DNA of 64,000 nt from Pseudomonas japonica (GTDB lineage Bacteria > Pseudomonadota > Gammaproteobacteria > Pseudomonadales > Pseudomonadaceae): the NCBI RefSeq assembly GCF_900188455.1, contig NZ_FZOL01000030.1, positions 1-64,000 on the forward strand. Reading direction: 5' to 3'. A model generated the notes under the pieces. The model saw nothing but the letters and a program-made list of their open reading frames with translations. It was not told the origin of the DNA and did not search any database. Positions 1 to 7,277 of this stretch are shown in pieces (positions within the stretch are counted from its first letter, which is position 1; each line of letters begins with the position of its first letter). Position numbers and translations under genes: made by a program.

Positions 1-634
1 GCTCCAAGAAGGCTGTAGTCGCGTGCATGCGTGTGTTGCTGGTACGTCTGAATGCCATGATGCGAGATGGTGTGTCGTGGAAGGAACATCAACACCAGGC
101 GCCCGCTGCCTGAAAAAGCACCAGGACTGAAATATTGAGCGGGGCTTTCGCCAGCAGCACTGGAAAGCTGTGTTGCTGGCGAAGCTATGTCTGGAGGAAT
201 CGTTTTTAAAAAAGTCCTCGAAGACAGTTGCTCCCACAGGGTTTGGCGTCGAGGTAAAACCAGCGACTCGACTCGATCCTTGTGGGAGCTGGCGAAGCCT
301 GCGATGAGGGCTGCGAAGGTGTCATAAAAAGCTACGAAAACCGCGTAATTTCCGTCTTTATTGTAGGCAATTTCCCAAGCATACTCCTGCGCCCTGATAG
401 CGCTTGCGCTCATGGAAACCTGTGCCTAGTCTCCGCCGGTCGTTGCAAATTCAACGACCGGCTTTGACAGGCCGGGATTGCATGAACGCTAGCTACCGTC
501 ATGGCGGCTGTGCGTGTGGGCACCTTCGGGTGCGCCAGGACTCTCATGCTCTCTGGTCTGTCAACCCGCGCACAGCTGCCACCCACCTGTTTGACAGCAG
601 GTGTCCTTCGATCCAACCAGAGCATGAGACAACC
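1..634. other. Host intergenic region with REP-like repeat and structured leader
   Basis: No convincing gene is seen here; the open frames lack coding character and ribosome sites. Around 229-300 is an imperfect inverted element (gctcccacagggtttggcgtc ... ccttgtgggagc) that recurs at 38349-38415, a REP-like host repeat. At 435-462 a perfect 11-bp hairpin (GCCGGTCGTTG, loop caaatt) looks like a terminator or attenuator. From 463 to 634 lies a structured leader for the interrupted host gene. Confidence 0.6.
463..634 (+). promoter_or_regulatory. Structured 5' leader of the interrupted DUF3077-type gene
   Basis: This stretch can form several helices: a small hairpin ggcaccttcgggtgcgcc near 518-535, the pair CACCTG/CAGGTG around 585-603, and a long-range 11-bp pairing of TCTCATGCTCT (542-552) with AGAGCATGAGA (619-629). 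The last arm ends six bases before the ATG at 635, so pairing would cover the ribosome-binding region. I recall similar leaders before MKKIVPDPP-type genes in Pseudomonas, but that is memory and not checked. A cis-acting RNA or a small RNA are both possible. Confidence 0.4.
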
Positions 635-655
635 ATGAAAAAAATCGTCCCTGAT
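635..655 (+). pseudogene. 5' fragment of DUF3077/DUF6124-type gene, split by the prophage
   Basis: The first seven codons encode MKKIVPD, the characteristic start of a small Pseudomonas protein family of unknown function. The prophage begins at the next base, and its first three bases (TGA) create an immediate stop. The remainder of the gene resumes beyond the prophage at 35534 with PPSALPQHPT. Joining the two pieces through one copy of the duplicated target CCTGAT restores a 109-residue frame. The host gene is therefore inactivated by insertion. Confidence 0.85.
650..655. repeat. 6-bp target-site duplication, left copy (CCTGAT)
   Basis: CCTGAT at 650-655 is repeated at 35528-35533, directly outside the prophage ends. 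It belongs to the host reading frame (codons Pro-Asp) on both sides. A short duplication of this kind is expected from D,D,E transposase integration. Confidence 0.9.
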
Positions 656-700
656 TGATGCCGAGCGCGAAAAATTCGCGCTCTAACGCGAGATAAATGG
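656..700. repeat. Left prophage end with transposase-binding-like site
   Basis: Counting inward from the terminal T at 656, GAGATAAAT occupies terminal positions 35-43 (690-698). The other end carries GAGATAAAT at the same positions and GAGATAAA at 12-19. The corresponding left positions 12-19 read GCGAAAAA, a degenerate match that lies inside a perfect 9-bp hairpin (663-671 with 675-683). The shared geometry argues for paired transposase sites in inverted orientation. Confidence 0.75.
663..683. terminator. Hairpin at the left prophage end
   Basis: GAGCGCGAA (663-671) and TTCGCGCTC (675-683) form a perfect 9-bp stem with an AAA loop. It lies 70 bp beyond the stop of the last late gene (fibre chaperone, - strand), so it may end the late transcript before the host. 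There is no clear U-tract after it, and it overlaps the terminal transposase-site region, so its role could be in either process. Confidence 0.4.
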
Positions 701-754
701 CCTGCGAGTTCTTTGCATCACCTGCAACAGAATTCCAGAAGTGAGCCTGGCGTG

Positions 755-1192
755 TTACCCGATGGAGAGTGGTAGGACCGGCCAGGTGATCTGACGGGGA
801 AAACCAGCTTGCTGCTCGATCCGGTTCAACTCCACCCGATACAGCCGCCACTCGCTATAGAGTGCAACCTCGGCGGGGGTCGCGATATCTAGTTCAACAG
901 CATCCTTCAACGGCGCCATTGATTGAGTCGCAGCGCCCATCAACCTGGATACCTCAGCAAGAGCCTGCTGCTTGAGCCCTTCGGTTTCAGCAGTCAGGTC
1001 TAGCATCCATTGCCCGTCTACCCATGAGTGATACGGTGATGGCCTCGGTGGACGGAATTGGTGGTCTTGATACGTCCATCCCTCACGCACCTCACCAGCA
1101 CACTCAATCCATATCAACGCTTCGTGAAACCGTCCTGCCGGGTCATTCGCGGTGACCTCGGCAACCTTTTCTTGCTCAATCCGTGCCCACAT
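755..1192 (-). CDS. Tail fibre assembly chaperone
   Basis: This 145-residue protein follows the fibre gene and is the last gene of the late operon, the usual place for a Caudo_TAP/Mu gpU-type chaperone. Features of that family are a tryptophan-rich N-terminal part (GWTYQDHQFRPPRPSP, HSWVDGQWML) and a C-terminal segment ending in RLYRVELNRIEQQAGFPRQITWP, where 'YR..L..I..Q.GFP..I.WP' is typical. Its likely role is folding or trimerising the fibre and attaching it to the baseplate. The fibre gene ends 12 bases upstream of its start. Confidence 0.85.
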   Translation of the reverse strand: MWARIEQEKVAEVTANDPAGRFHEALIWIECAGEVREGWTYQDHQFRPPRPSPYHSWVDGQWMLDLTAETEGLKQQALAEVSRLMGAATQSMAPLKDAVELDIATPAEVALYSEWRLYRVELNRIEQQAGFPRQITWPVLPLSIG

Positions 1193-1204
1193 CAGTCTGG
1201 TCCT

Positions 1205-2434
1205 CTAGTAATAAATCCTCACGGCCCCGTGGGCACCAGGTGCTCCACCGCCAGAGATACGTCCGCCGCCGCCCATACCTGGTTGCGATGGTCGGGTTGT
1301 ATCAACACCGGCAGCAGCGCTCTCGCCACCGCCACCGGCGCCGCCATGCAGACCACCTGCAGGAGGCGTGATAGGGCCAGCGCCGATGCCAATGCGATAG
1401 TTGATATCTCCACCGGTACCTGTCCCAGGTGCACCCAACGTCGAGTCCACATGCCCTCCAAAACCGCCCGTAGCTGAGCAAAAGGAGCCGAAGCTACTTG
1501 CTCCACCTGCCGAGCCTGACGCCTTGTCCGCTGACGCACCATTGCCACCAAGGCCCACTGTGATCATCACCGCGTCTCCAGGTGTGAGTGCGACCAGCTT
1601 CATCGCAACGCCACCTCCACCACCACCACTCGCACCTGGCGCAGTGCTGCTCATCGCACCACCGCCTCCGCCGCCATACACTTCAACCCATGCCTTTGAT
1701 ACGCCTGGCGGTACAAGCCAAGAAAACACCCCCGGCGTTTCGTAGACCGCAACACCTCGAAGCGGGAGCTGGGTCGCGAGCTTTCTAGGCGTCACCATCG
1801 TGCTGTCGTCGACCCTGGCGTTGACCAGGGCTTGGGTTGCGATTTTTGCAATACCCAATGCTGTTTCGGTGGCTTGGAACAATCGTGAAGCGATAGCCTG
1901 AGCCACACGCAGCGCGCTCATCGGCTTGTTGGGGTCTGATCCGGCCTCTGCCTCACCCTGAGTGGCAAACGTCACACCATAGCCCGCAAGAGAGGTAGCT
2001 TTATCGGCCTTCTCCCCCGGGTTGAAGTTCCCACTATGAAAAAGGAATCGCCATGCTCCGGGTGCACCGGGGACATTTTTCCGAACAAGGAATTGCTCGC
2101 TGCTGACCCCAGCGAGCAAATCGAAGCCGTAGCCGTTTTCGGGGAAGGCCACATGTATGCCAGCGGCGTAATCAATCCCGCCAGGCCGGTCTGTGGTCTG
2201 CTCGGTGGTCGAAATAAAACGGGTCACGCCTAGATCGGCGATTTTGCCCACGACCTGCGGCGCAACAACATTCACTCCGCCAGCCGCAAGCTGGTTCTTG
2301 AGCCATTGTGTTCGGCTCGCCAACTGTTTGGCCTGCAGGTTGTCGATGCCCTCCGGCCCGCCCAGTACAGGGTCCGAAGTCTCAAGCTGATAGATGCCTG
2401 GCGCCCAGTCATATTGTTCCGGTAATGAAGCCAT
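1205..2434 (-). CDS. Tail fibre protein with glycine-rich C terminus
   Basis: This is a 409-residue phage fibre. The N-terminal part (PEQYDWAPGIYQLETSDPVLGGPEG, NLQAKQLASRTQWLK) is typical of Mu/P2-type fibres that attach to the baseplate. Residues from about 235 onward are glycine-rich (YGGGGGGA, ASGGGGGG, GMGGGGRISGGG), starting after SWLVPPGVSKAWVEVYG, a glycine-rich tip found in many fibres and probably the receptor-binding end. It overlaps the gpI gene by one base and precedes its chaperone. No invertase gene or invertible segment is seen, so one fixed host range is expected. Confidence 0.88.
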   Translation of the reverse strand: MASLPEQYDWAPGIYQLETSDPVLGGPEGIDNLQAKQLASRTQWLKNQLAAGGVNVVAPQVVGKIADLGVTRFISTTEQTTDRPGGIDYAAGIHVAFPENGYGFDLLAGVSSEQFLVRKNVPGAPGAWRFLFHSGNFNPGEKADKATSLAGYGVTFATQGEAEAGSDPNKPMSALRVAQAIASRLFQATETALGIAKIATQALVNARVDDSTMVTPRKLATQLPLRGVAVYETPGVFSWLVPPGVSKAWVEVYGGGGGGAMSSTAPGASGGGGGGVAMKLVALTPGDAVMITVGLGGNGASADKASGSAGGASSFGSFCSATGGFGGHVDSTLGAPGTGTGGDINYRIGIGAGPITPPAGGLHGGAGGGGESAAAGVDTTRPSQPGMGGGGRISGGGAPGAHGAVRIYY

Positions 2435-3015
2435 CAGACAGTTCCTCTGGTGTATGTACCGTTGCGACGTGCAACGCCGTTATGCCGGATCGCGACCGCT
2501 TGATAGTCGAGCGAAACCAGCCGGCAGCGTGCAGGAGCAACGGAAAGCAGTAGACGCCGCAGCAGTGCGGCCTGGTCGTTGGTGATGACTCGGTCCAGGA
2601 ACACGCGGTAGCGTGCCCATGCGGATGGGTCGCCGTGTACATGGCTGCCGTTGCGCTTGATCGAGCCATTGTGTGTCTGGTTACCCAGCCCCTCCTGGAT
2701 CCTTACTTCGCCGAAGCCAAGCAACCGGATGACCTCCCTGACGGCCCAGGGCGTTCCCTTGTATCGATGCAGCATGGCCGAACTCTTGATCAGGTTGCGC
2801 CTGGCCTCATCGGACTCGGCCAACAGCCAGGCAGCCTCGTCAATCAGGGAGAACTGATCCGCAAGGACTGGCAGGAGGTTCGGTTTCACCAGATCAACCA
2901 GGTAGACGAGCATCGTGTTGATGTCGAGACTGCTGCAGGTCTCGTCGAGCAGCTCGCAGAGCAGAGCAAAACGCTCATCGCCGGCCAGCGCAGTTGGCAA
3001 CTGTTGGTTAGCCAT
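2434..3015 (-). CDS. Baseplate/tail protein I (P2 gpI-like)
   Basis: At 193 residues, it lies between gpJ and the fibre gene as in P2. It has the family pattern: an N-terminal helical part (DERFALLCELLDETCSS) and the central block FSLIDEAAWLLAESDEARRNLIKSSAMLHRYKGTPWAVREVIRLLGFGEVRIQEG, where 'LI..S...H..KGTPWAV...L..LGF' is the signature of the tail protein I family. It probably forms part of the baseplate wedge that holds the fibre. Its start overlaps the end of gpJ by eight bases, so it is translationally coupled. Confidence 0.88.
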   Translation of the reverse strand: MANQQLPTALAGDERFALLCELLDETCSSLDINTMLVYLVDLVKPNLLPVLADQFSLIDEAAWLLAESDEARRNLIKSSAMLHRYKGTPWAVREVIRLLGFGEVRIQEGLGNQTHNGSIKRNGSHVHGDPSAWARYRVFLDRVITNDQAALLRRLLLSVAPARCRLVSLDYQAVAIRHNGVARRNGTYTRGTV

Positions 3016-4129
3016 AGGCTACCCCTGCATCCTCCAGGAGAATCGAACCGCAGTTCGCCCACTCATTGCTCGCCAGCTCGCGCAAGGAAGCAGGAGCCTC
3101 CAGCTCCGCACGATAGACGCCGTTCACCTGGAGTAACGCCGTGATCTGTTCCGGGACAAGATCACGGCCGAGGCCGGCCCGACGCTCAACGACATACGCC
3201 TCGGCACGAGCCTCGACCGCCTTCATTGCTTCAGCACGATCAGCGTTGTCATAAAAGGTGATACGCGCCTTGATCTGGTAAGGCACCTCGGTAGGTGCAA
3301 TGGCATGTACGGTGTCGCAAAGGGGCCGCAGCTTCTCACCTGAAACCTGACTCTTGATCTGCTGCAGCAGCTCGGCAGTCGGGAGTCCCGAGGTTGTGAG
3401 TGGGAAAAGTGCAACATGGCCGTCAATCTGCCCGTCGTCTGGCCCATGCACAGCTACATCAATGATCGACTGATGCACCGCCAATGCGTGATACCGATAC
3501 GCTCCCCGGCTTCCTGCATTGCTGAATGCTTCCGGTGCTAGAATGATGCGCTCACGATAGCGCTCGTCGTCCTCGTCCTCGGCGCCGTCTGCGGTTTCAG
3601 ATGTGTTCGCCGCGAGCAGGCCTGGCAATGGACTGTTGCTGATCACATTGATCTGCCCAACGGCCCAACCGTTGCCTTGGGTACCTGCTGTCAGGCAGGT
3701 GGCGGTCACCACGACCTGAAGCTGCCCTGGCGCAATTTGAGCGTCCTGTTCAGTGATAAAGGTCAGCTTCCCATCCTGGGTGCTGACGCGCGTGCCCGCA
3801 CTGATGATCAGCACAAGGGATCGAGCCGAGGACATGCTGAAGCGAATCTGGCATCGAGCTGGTTGTGCCAGCAAGCGCGGTGTCGCCACCAGTTCACCCA
3901 GGTAGTCGAGGATCGGACCGCTTGAAAAACGCACTAGGAGCTGTTCGCCAGCGTGCTGTACGGCCATGTCCAGACGCGATTTGGTGTAAGCGATCAGGTC
4001 GATGAAGAGGCGCTCGATCTGCGCCGGATAGAGCGTTTTGCCCGACTTCGATTCATAGCGCGCGATCAATTCGGCTTCAACGGCGGCCGGGTCGATCTTG
4101 ACGAACTCAGGTTTAGGCAGCTCGCGCAT
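3008..4129 (-). CDS. Baseplate assembly protein J (gpJ/gp47 family)
   Basis: A 373-residue baseplate wedge protein. The N-terminal segment ELIARYESKSGKTLYPAQIERL with LIAYTKSRLDMAVQHAGEQLLVRFSSGPILDYLGEL is characteristic of baseplate J-like proteins, as is DDERYRERI near residue 200 followed by NAGSRGAYRYHAL. Its last bases overlap gpI, and its start overlaps the end of gpW (4113-4129), so V-W-J-I form a tight block. Wedge proteins connect the central hub to the fibres and change shape on infection. Confidence 0.92.
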   Translation of the reverse strand: MRELPKPEFVKIDPAAVEAELIARYESKSGKTLYPAQIERLFIDLIAYTKSRLDMAVQHAGEQLLVRFSSGPILDYLGELVATPRLLAQPARCQIRFSMSSARSLVLIISAGTRVSTQDGKLTFITEQDAQIAPGQLQVVVTATCLTAGTQGNGWAVGQINVISNSPLPGLLAANTSETADGAEDEDDERYRERIILAPEAFSNAGSRGAYRYHALAVHQSIIDVAVHGPDDGQIDGHVALFPLTTSGLPTAELLQQIKSQVSGEKLRPLCDTVHAIAPTEVPYQIKARITFYDNADRAEAMKAVEARAEAYVVERRAGLGRDLVPEQITALLQVNGVYRAELEAPASLRELASNEWANCGSILLEDAGVAYG

Positions 4130-4490
4130 AAGGTACCTCCGTCATCTGGGCGACACCATCAGCCACACGCCACACCACACGCAGCATGATATCCGCGCCG
4201 TCGATCTGAACCTGTACCTGGACAACAGATACGCGGGTCTCCCAGCGGCGAATGGCCTCAATCGACTCTCGTACCAGGTACGGTGTGACCTGGTTGGTCG
4301 GCCAGTCGATATAGAGGTGCAGGTCGCTACCGAACTCGGGGCGGTGTGAGTCGCTGCCCTTTGGGGTCGTCAGGATGATGCGGATGGCCTGGTCGATGTC
4401 GCGCAGACCTTGGACCACCTCGCCGGAGGTGCCGAGGGCGGGTTGCCAATGAGCGGCGGTGATGTCGGTGTAGGGAGTTGGCGTAGTCAT
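4113..4490 (-). CDS. Baseplate wedge protein W (gp25-like lysozyme fold)
   Basis: This 125-residue protein matches the GPW/gp25 family. It has the pattern GEVVQGLRDIDQAIRIILTTPKGSDSHRPEFGSDLHLYID, where 'I..IL.T..GS...RPEFG' is the signature, followed by REAIRRWETRVSVV-type residues (RESIEAIRRWETRV). It connects the sheath ring to the wedge. The gene begins 32 bases after a copy of the 21-bp late motif, and the preceding gpV gene ends just before that motif, so this looks like the first gene of the last late transcription unit (W-J-I-fibre-chaperone). Confidence 0.9.
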   Translation of the reverse strand: MTTPTPYTDITAAHWQPALGTSGEVVQGLRDIDQAIRIILTTPKGSDSHRPEFGSDLHLYIDWPTNQVTPYLVRESIEAIRRWETRVSVVQVQVQIDGADIMLRVVWRVADGVAQMTEVPYARAA

Positions 4491-4522
4491 GCGCCAATGA
4501 TGAGAAGGTCGGACATCACCGG

Positions 4523-4543
4523 CTTTTAATCGGGTTTAAAGAG
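4523..4543 (-). promoter_or_regulatory. 21-bp late motif, copy A (upstream of gpW)
   Basis: Read on the - strand, the core is TTTAAACCCGATTAAAA within an exact 21-bp repeat beginning CTCTT. Copies B, C and D are identical. It is an imperfect dyad (CTTTAA...TTAAAAG) lying in the 60-base gap between the gpV stop and the gpW start. I interpret it as an activator-dependent late promoter element; no clear shared -10 box is visible. Confidence 0.7.
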
Positions 4544-4550
4544 CACTGTA

Positions 4551-5084
4551 TCAATGAGAGTGGTTGCTTGAGTTCCCACCCACGTCCATGACCTTGCCCG
4601 TCGCATTGATATCGCCATTGACCTGCAGATTGCCATCGAGCGTGACCAGAGGGATCTTCAGCGCTGCAGAAGGTGCATTCACGGTCACTGGCATACCAGA
4701 CTTCAATGTCACGCCTCTACCGCATGTCAGTACCAGGTCCCCGACATTGTCCAGTTCCATTACCCCATCAGCCCGGTTGTAGGTGATAACCGTCCCATCG
4801 CTGTATCGCACATAGTCCGTGTCTTGATCCAGCACGGGTGGTGGCTCAGCAGTTGAATAGATGCCCCCCAGATAGACCCCGCCCACACCATCAGCGTCCA
4901 ACAACACCGCCACCTGTTCGCCCAGCTCCGGCATCAACGGGCGGCGTTTCGTTCCTTGGGAGTTCCGCTGTGGCACATTGAGCCAGTAGCTCTCGACACC
5001 GTCCCGGTCATCCAGGCGCACACGGATGCGACACGTCAGATAGTCCACGGCGCTGACCTCACCGTACTCCAGTTCAACGCCCAT
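4551..5084 (-). CDS. Baseplate assembly/spike protein V
   Basis: A 177-residue protein of the P2 gpV / Mu gp45 family. The N-terminal OB-fold is shown by GEVSAVDYLTCRIRVRLDDRDGVESYWLNVPQRNSQGTKRRPLMPELGEQVAVLLD and the 'G.YLGGIYS' step. The C-terminal part is rich in short beta repeats (LVTLDGNLQVNGDINATGKV) expected of a membrane-piercing spike, and it ends NSSNHSH, where the histidines could bind metal at the tip as in known spikes; this last point is inference. It overlaps the end of gene D by one base. Confidence 0.88.
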   Translation of the reverse strand: MGVELEYGEVSAVDYLTCRIRVRLDDRDGVESYWLNVPQRNSQGTKRRPLMPELGEQVAVLLDADGVGGVYLGGIYSTAEPPPVLDQDTDYVRYSDGTVITYNRADGVMELDNVGDLVLTCGRGVTLKSGMPVTVNAPSAALKIPLVTLDGNLQVNGDINATGKVMDVGGNSSNHSH

Positions 5085-6196
5085 CAGGCCACGACCTCAC
5101 GCTGCGGACCGTAGGTTGATAGTGCCAAGTCAGGCTTGACGCCGTCCTTGGCCAAGGAGATCGATGTCGCTGCCACCCGGCATGCTTCCTGGTCTACGGT
5201 ATAACCGCCATCGCGTGTAATGCGATGATGTGCCGCGGTGATCAAGTAATCACCACCCAGCTTGCCGGCAGCGATCAGCGTCACAACGTTGCCGCTGACC
5301 AGCTCAGGCCGTCCCATCGCAGTCCACCCACCGGTGGTTCGCTCACGGTTGGAGCGCGCCAGGTCGGCTTTGGCTTTGGCTTTCGCCACCTCTTCCGATG
5401 CAGCCCGCTTCCGTTGTTTCTTTGTGTCAGCACTGGTGGTTGCCTTGCTGGAGCTGCTGGGCACGGCCACGGTTTCGCCGTTCACGATGTCGTAGGAGAT
5501 CAGCTTTTTCTGTGCTGGCTCCTTGTGTTTGACCGCGACCTTCTGTGGCACGACAGTGATCTGGTCCCGTAACCGAACGTTGGCCAGCTCGGTCAGCGGC
5601 AGGCTGGCCACCGGCTTGCCTTTGGCCAGGTCGCTGATGGCGTGAAACACCATGCGTTTACCAGCGACCTTAAACGCATAGTCGTACTCCCCCGCCAGCT
5701 CGCGCAGAAATGCCAGGTCAGAGTCCTGCTGGGTCAGCCGGTCCAGCTTGATCGGCTCAATGCGCCCAACAAGCTCCATGCCCTGGCGTGCGGCAATCTG
5801 CTTTGCGACGGCATCGAGCGTGGTGTTTTCGTAGGCACGGTGTTCTGTGGTGCGCAGTGCAGACTGGATGCCGGCACCAAGGGCGCGGATGTTGACTGTC
5901 GAAGGGGGGGCATTCAGCTCCACCTCGTCGATTTCGAAGTTGCCCAGCGTGCGCAGTGGCTTGCCCTGCCAACCCATCGATAAGGTGAGCAGGTCGCCAT
6001 GGCCCGGATACCAGGCGTCCGTCCATTTCCCCTCGGTGTCCTCCAGCTCGATGTCCAAGCTGTCGGCCTGGCCGGTGAGGTAATCCGAGTATGTCAGGGA
6101 TACAAGGTGCCGGCTGATGTCATGGGTGATGTTGCGGTGCTGATAGCTCAGCACGAACCGCGCTTCGGGAACCTGGTTCGGGGTCAACGCATCCAC
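5084..6196 (-). CDS. Tail hub protein (late control gene D family)
   Basis: This 370-residue protein belongs to the phage late control D / gp27-like hub family. Typical features are an N-terminal beta domain (HRNITHDISRHLVSLTYSDYLTGQADSLDIELEDTEGKW) and the middle domain TEHRAYENTTLDAVAKQIAARQGMELVG, followed by QDSDLAFLRELAGEYDYAFKV. It forms the trimeric hub that carries spike V. A lysine/alanine-rich linker (KKQRKRAASEEVAKAKAKAD, near residue 265) is notable. It follows X directly; D is last in P2's tail operon, but here V-W-J-I follow it. Confidence 0.9.
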   Translation of the reverse strand: MDALTPNQVPEARFVLSYQHRNITHDISRHLVSLTYSDYLTGQADSLDIELEDTEGKWTDAWYPGHGDLLTLSMGWQGKPLRTLGNFEIDEVELNAPPSTVNIRALGAGIQSALRTTEHRAYENTTLDAVAKQIAARQGMELVGRIEPIKLDRLTQQDSDLAFLRELAGEYDYAFKVAGKRMVFHAISDLAKGKPVASLPLTELANVRLRDQITVVPQKVAVKHKEPAQKKLISYDIVNGETVAVPSSSSKATTSADTKKQRKRAASEEVAKAKAKADLARSNRERTTGGWTAMGRPELVSGNVVTLIAAGKLGGDYLITAAHHRITRDGGYTVDQEACRVAATSISLAKDGVKPDLALSTYGPQREVVA

Positions 6197-6390
6197 GGTG
6201 GGAGATCCTCGGTAATGGGTTGTTGTTCAAGCATTGGGATGGCCAGAGTCAGACCGGCAGGCAGCGCGGCATCCAACGGTACATGCCGATTTGCCTGGAC
6301 GATGGGCTGGTAGCGATGTGCGTCGCCGTAATAGCGCCAAGCCAAAGTGTCCCAGCGCTCGCCCTCGGTCGTGACGTGGATGAGGAACAT
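6184..6390 (-). CDS. Tail protein X (LysM-like)
   Basis: This 68-residue protein matches the P2 gpX family: TTEGERWDTLAWRYYGDAHRYQPIVQANRH is a LysM-like motif of 'D.la...YG....y..i..aN' type, ending LTLAIPML. It is thought to help end the tail tube or attach the hub. It lies between U and D, with its last bases overlapping the start of D (6184-6196). Confidence 0.9.
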   Translation of the reverse strand: MFLIHVTTEGERWDTLAWRYYGDAHRYQPIVQANRHVPLDAALPAGLTLAIPMLEQQPITEDLPPWMR

Positions 6391-6392
6391 GG

Positions 6393-7277
6393 TCAGGCCT
6401 TCCTGGTGATAACTTGCGCAGCCAGTCCGGCCAGGCGAGTCCGGGCGCCATCCATTGTCGTCAGCGCCTGGTCGAGAGAGTCCCGAGACGCCGAAAAGCG
6501 CTCGACGATATTGCCGAGATCAACGGGGTTCAGGCTAGAGCGCGCGCCCATGACATTGCCCAGGACCTCTTCACCTACCTTGGCCAGGTCCGCACCGTCC
6601 TTCAGCAAGCCCGCTGCTTCGGTCAGTCCCGTCAGCGGCCCAATGACCTGTGCTGTCACACCCAGCAGTTGCGGCACTTGATTGAGCAACATCAAGGCGT
6701 TTCCGCTTTTGACTTGGTCGTACAAGTTCTTTCCGGCCTGGAGAATGTTGGCAGCGGTCTTTGCATGACCGATTACCAATTGTGTGGTTGTCGGGGATGG
6801 CAAGAATTTCGACAACAGACCGGGCGACCCAGCTGCTGCCGCAGGGGTACCACCCAAGTCCGGACTGACCAGACCTGGTGTTGCCCGCACTTTGCGAATG
6901 AAGGCCCCTGTGTATTCACGAAGGCTCAGCTGTACTGTGGACGAACCGAGCTGACCGGTCTCGGTCATCCTGCGGTGAACCAGGTTCAGGTCCGCAATAA
7001 CTTGGGGGCCGAGGTAGTCACCATTGCCGAGCACCAGGGCGAGCGGTTCGTGGTTCGCCTTCGCCTCGCGCAACGCCTTCCAGCGGGCATCAGGATCTCC
7101 GAGCCGAGGGTGCAGTTCGATGCTCAGATTGATTTCGTCCAGCCCTTCACCGACCCACTCCAAGAGAGGCTTTCCTTTTATACGGGCGTGCTGAGCCCAC
7201 TCGGCAGCGCTGCGCAGCTCCATGCCAACAATGCCGCCTGCGACGGTGAACTCGATGTCGCCCAGGATCGCAAACAT
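6393..7277 (-). CDS. Tail completion protein U (P2 gpU-like), extended
   Basis: The N-terminal 130 residues match the P2 gpU family (FAILGDIEF, AEWAQHARIKGKPLLEWVGEGLDEINLSIELH, LGNGDYLGPQVIADL). P2 gpU is about 160 residues, but this protein has 294. The extra C-terminal part (from about residue 135) is alanine/leucine-rich and helical, with possible coiled coil. The extension is common in BcepMu-type and other Mu-like phages as I recall. Likely role: capping the tube and terminating tail growth. It overlaps the tape measure stop by one base. Confidence 0.85.
   Translation of the reverse strand: MFAILGDIEFTVAGGIVGMELRSAAEWAQHARIKGKPLLEWVGEGLDEINLSIELHPRLGDPDARWKALREAKANHEPLALVLGNGDYLGPQVIADLNLVHRRMTETGQLGSSTVQLSLREYTGAFIRKVRATPGLVSPDLGGTPAAAAGSPGLLSKFLPSPTTTQLVIGHAKTAANILQAGKNLYDQVKSGNALMLLNQVPQLLGVTAQVIGPLTGLTEAAGLLKDGADLAKVGEEVLGNVMGARSSLNPVDLGNIVERFSASRDSLDQALTTMDGARTRLAGLAAQVITRKA

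Noticed and set aside
561..851. A - strand frame crossing the left prophage boundary
   Set aside because: It spans the host-phage junction, so it cannot be an evolved gene, and its sequence has no family character.
1205..2434. Invertible tail fibre segment
   Set aside because: There is no invertase gene, no second fibre set and no inverted pair around the fibre gene.
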